A DNA stretch of 33,113 nucleotides, from the NCBI GenBank assembly GCA_050943315.1, contig JBMNOY010000021.1, forward strand, positions 1 to 33,113. Direction: 5' to 3'. Shown one piece after another: positions 30,997-33,113 of the stretch. Each line of letters begins with the position of its first letter. The first letter of the stretch is position 1. The stretch comes from JBDKUD01 sp050943315 (GTDB taxonomy: Bacteria; Bacillota; Syntrophomonadia; Syntrophomonadales; Syntrophomonadaceae). The notes beneath the pieces were generated by a model. It had not been told where the DNA came from. It made no database searches and saw only the letters and a program-made list of their open reading frames with translations. The position numbers were made by a program, and so were the translations under genes.

Positions 30997-33113
30997 CTAA
31001 ATTTTCTCAACTTTTACGGCACAGATTTTGTATTCACCAGTTTTGGTAATGGGGTCCATAAATTCACTGGTCAAGGCATTAGTCGGACTCTGGCTATAAT
31101 GGAACGACATCCAGATCATACCGGGAGGAACTCGATCGGTTACCTTAATAGCAGTGGTAAGTTCCCCGCGCCGGGAGGATACTTTAACAGTTTCACCGTT
31201 AACCAGGTTCATCCGCTCGGCATCAGCGGGATTGACTTCCGCCTGTTCTTCTGACCAAATGCTCTGTATGCCCATTGAATAGGGAGTAGTAACATTATAG
31301 TGGTACAGAATTCGACCGGTTGAAAGCAGGAAAGGATACTCTTCATCAGGCATTTCACCTGGTGGTATATGTTCTGAGGGTTGAAAAATACCCAGGCCCC
31401 GGGTAAATTTACCTGCATGCAAATAGGGAGTTCCCGGATGATCCAGACTCGGACAGGGCCATTGCAGTCCCTTTTCCTCCAACCGGGGATAAGTAACTCC
31501 GGCCATGGAAGGTGATAGTGAAGCCATTTCATTCCAAATGTCCTCAGGACTTTCATAATTCATGGGATAACCCATGGCATTGCTCATGGCTATAATAGTT
31601 TCCCAATTGGCCTTGCCGGGAACTGGCTCAATGGCTTTACGCACCCGCTGAATGCGGCGTTCGGTATTAGTAAAGGTGCCGTCAGTTTCAGCAAAGCTTG
31701 CCGCTGGCAGGACTACATCAGCATACTCAGCAGTTTCAGTTAGGAACAATTCATGTACAACTAAGAATTCTAGATTAGCTAATCCAGAACGGATATGGTT
31801 ACTGTTAGGATCAGTAAGTACGGGATTTTCGCCTAAAATGTACATAGCCTTTAACTCACCGCTATTGGCTTTTTCAAACATTTCGGCGATTTTTAATCCC
31901 ATAACATTTGACAAGGGTCTTCCCCACGCCTGTTCGAATTTCTTCTGTACATCCGGGAGAGTAACATTCTGGTAGGCAGAATAAACATTGGGCAAGGCTC
32001 CCATGTCACAGGCACCTTGAACATTGTTCTGACCGCGGATCGGGTTTACCCCTACACCAGGCCTGCCCATATGTCCGGTTAACATAGCCAGATTGGCAAT
32101 TGTCATTACATTATTGGTACCGCAAATATGTTCCGTTATTCCCAGGGTATAGAATAACATAGCCCGGTCAGTAGTGGCGTAAAGGCGGGCTACTGCATAA
32201 AGGGTTTCTTCCGGTACGCCGGTCAAACGGGAAACATAATCGGGAGTATATTGTTCTACAGTTTGTTTGAGAGCTTCATAGTTTTCCGTACGTTCCTCAA
32301 TAAAGGATTTATCTTCAAGTCCTTCTTTGATAATTATATGCATGATTCCGTTAAGCAGGGGAATGTCAGTTCCGGGCTTAATACGCAGCCAATAATCAGC
32401 TTCGGCTGCCAGTTCGGTACGGCGCGGGTCGACTACAATCAGCTTGGCGCCTTTACGGGCTGCCTGTCTCATTTTGTAACCTATTACCGGGTGAGCTTCA
32501 GTGGTATTGGTTCCGATTAAAAACATAAGCTGGGCATCAGTGGTTATTTCATTAATGGAATTGGTCATTGCACCGCTTCCGAAGGTGGTGGCCAGACCGG
32601 CCACAGTAGGGGCGTGTCAGGTGCGGGCACAATGGTCTACATTATTGGTTCCCATAACTGCCCGGGTGAATTTCTGCACCAGGTAATTTTCCTCATTGGT
32701 ACACCGGGCGGAGCTGAGAGCAGCAAATGCGTCGGGACCGTTTGTCTCCTTGATATCTTTTAAACGCGTGGCAATCAGATCCAAGGCCTCATCCCAGGAG
32801 GCAGGAACGAATTGACCATCTTTTTTGATCAATGGGGTGGTCAGACGCTTGCTGTTATTAACAAAGTCCCAGCCGAAACGTCCCTTTATACAGAGGGCTC
32901 GTCCATTTACCGGGCTGTCAGGATTGGAGAAAACACCCACGATTTTCCCGTCTTTTACCGCCAGGTCGAAATTACAACCAGTACCGCAGAACGGGCAGGT
33001 TGTTCTGACCCTTTCGATTTCCCAGCGGCGACCTTTACCATGCAGGGACTTTTCAGTTAAAGCACCGGTAGGACATACGGCCACGCAGTTGCCGCAGAAG
33101 GTACAGTCAGATT
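30997..33113 (-). CDS. fdhA: formate dehydrogenase catalytic subunit, selenocysteine-containing (5' end outside window)
   Basis: FdhA interconverts formate and CO2 at a Mo/W bis-pterin centre. The readable part begins in a ferredoxin domain (CTFCGNCVAVCPTGALTE). It continues with the [4Fe-4S] site of the catalytic domain (TTCPFCGTGCNFDLAVKDGK, then RALCIKGRFGWDF). At 32619-32617 the frame has TGA in the context VDHCART-U-HAPTVAG, exactly where formate dehydrogenases have selenocysteine. The frame then continues for 539 codons (GSGAMTNSINEI, IGTNTTEAHPVIGYKMR, GMLGRP-like GHMGRPGVGVNPIRGQNNVQ, and the C-terminal molybdopterin dinucleotide-binding domain) to the stop at 30997. A SECIS hairpin lies 12 bases after the TGA. 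The N-terminal extension suggests the larger NuoG-like class that works with NuoEF partners. Confidence 0.94.
32588..32619 (-). promoter_or_regulatory. UGA selenocysteine codon with bacterial SECIS hairpin in fdhA
   Basis: On the minus strand the TGA (32619-32617) is followed by 12 bases and then a perfect six-pair stem GTGGCC/GGCCAC (32604-32599 and 32593-32588) with the loop GGTCT (32598-32594). The E. coli fdhF SECIS loop also carries GGTCT, the SelB-binding core, at a similar distance. The stem bases also encode V-A-G and G-L-A-T residues conserved in formate dehydrogenases. Confidence 0.9.

Noticed and set aside
30997..32604. A separate gene starting at GTG 32604 downstream of the fdhA TGA
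   Set aside because: The TGA is a selenocysteine codon and this GTG encodes an internal Val in the SECIS stem. The two parts are one protein.
1..33113. CRISPR arrays, tRNA, rRNA, prophage or restriction genes
   Set aside because: I looked for regular repeats, cloverleaf-like sequence and phage or defence gene families and saw none.

Overview
The window looks like the chromosome of an anaerobic, endospore-forming Firmicute of the Syntrophomonas type, that is, a syntrophic fatty-acid oxidiser. Three things point this way. There is an etfB-etfA gene pair followed by a membrane-bound FeS oxidoreductase of the ETF:menaquinone oxidoreductase class. There is a selenocysteine formate dehydrogenase encoded with NuoE/NuoF-like subunits. 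There are sporulation genes (an alpha/beta SASP, GPR protease, YlbJ). No ribosomal RNA gene or other direct species marker is present, so the genus is inferred from gene content and remembered synteny.

Layout. 1-787: the left-hand part of an IS3-family insertion sequence on the minus strand (OrfA complete, OrfB cut by the window edge), inserted in a cheR gene whose 3' part survives at 787-1209. 1479-5441: etfB, etfA and the FeS oxidoreductase, with a hairpin before the third gene and a strong terminator after it. 5655-7122: coaD and hslO. 7151-11581: a conserved Firmicute block of rpmB (minus), asp23/yloU, fakA/yloV and recG. 11816-13328: a 38-codon SASP-like gene, a full SASP gene and, convergent with them, the gpr germination protease. 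13620-15815: rsmD, a coiled-coil protein gene and convergent ylbJ. 15952-19026: a patatin-like phospholipase gene overlapping nfnA, which overlaps nfnB. 19027-19622: a decayed stretch with a probable remnant of a CoA-transferase C-terminus. 19623-23277: tmcAL (minus), then pta and ackA. 23451-26897: a molybdate-type regulator divergent from modA-modB-modC. 26968-33113: a minus-strand operon running fdhA (5' end outside the window), a MoeA-like gene, moeA, nuoE-like and nuoF-like.

How the genes work together. EtfAB and the membrane oxidoreductase would carry electrons from acyl-CoA dehydrogenation to the membrane quinone pool. The formate dehydrogenase with its NuoEF-like module would dispose of electrons as formate, or take them up from it. 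Its oxyanion supply (ModABC), regulator and molybdopterin insertion genes (two MoeA-type proteins) lie beside it. NfnAB would exchange electrons between NADH, ferredoxin and NADPH. Pta and AckA would convert acetyl-CoA to acetate and ATP, the substrate-level phosphorylation step of beta-oxidation. Together they form most of the energy core of a syntrophic fatty-acid oxidiser, set among ordinary housekeeping genes.

The least ordinary items are the recoded UGA with a clear SECIS hairpin in fdhA, the hairpin between etfA and the FeS oxidoreductase gene, the half-length SASP-like gene, the Cys-rich tail on the MoeA-like protein, the repeated AT-rich motifs in the mod intergenic region, and the gene remnants at 19027-19531. 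I saw no CRISPR array, tRNA, rRNA or phage. I did not find a plainly new defence or mobile system.
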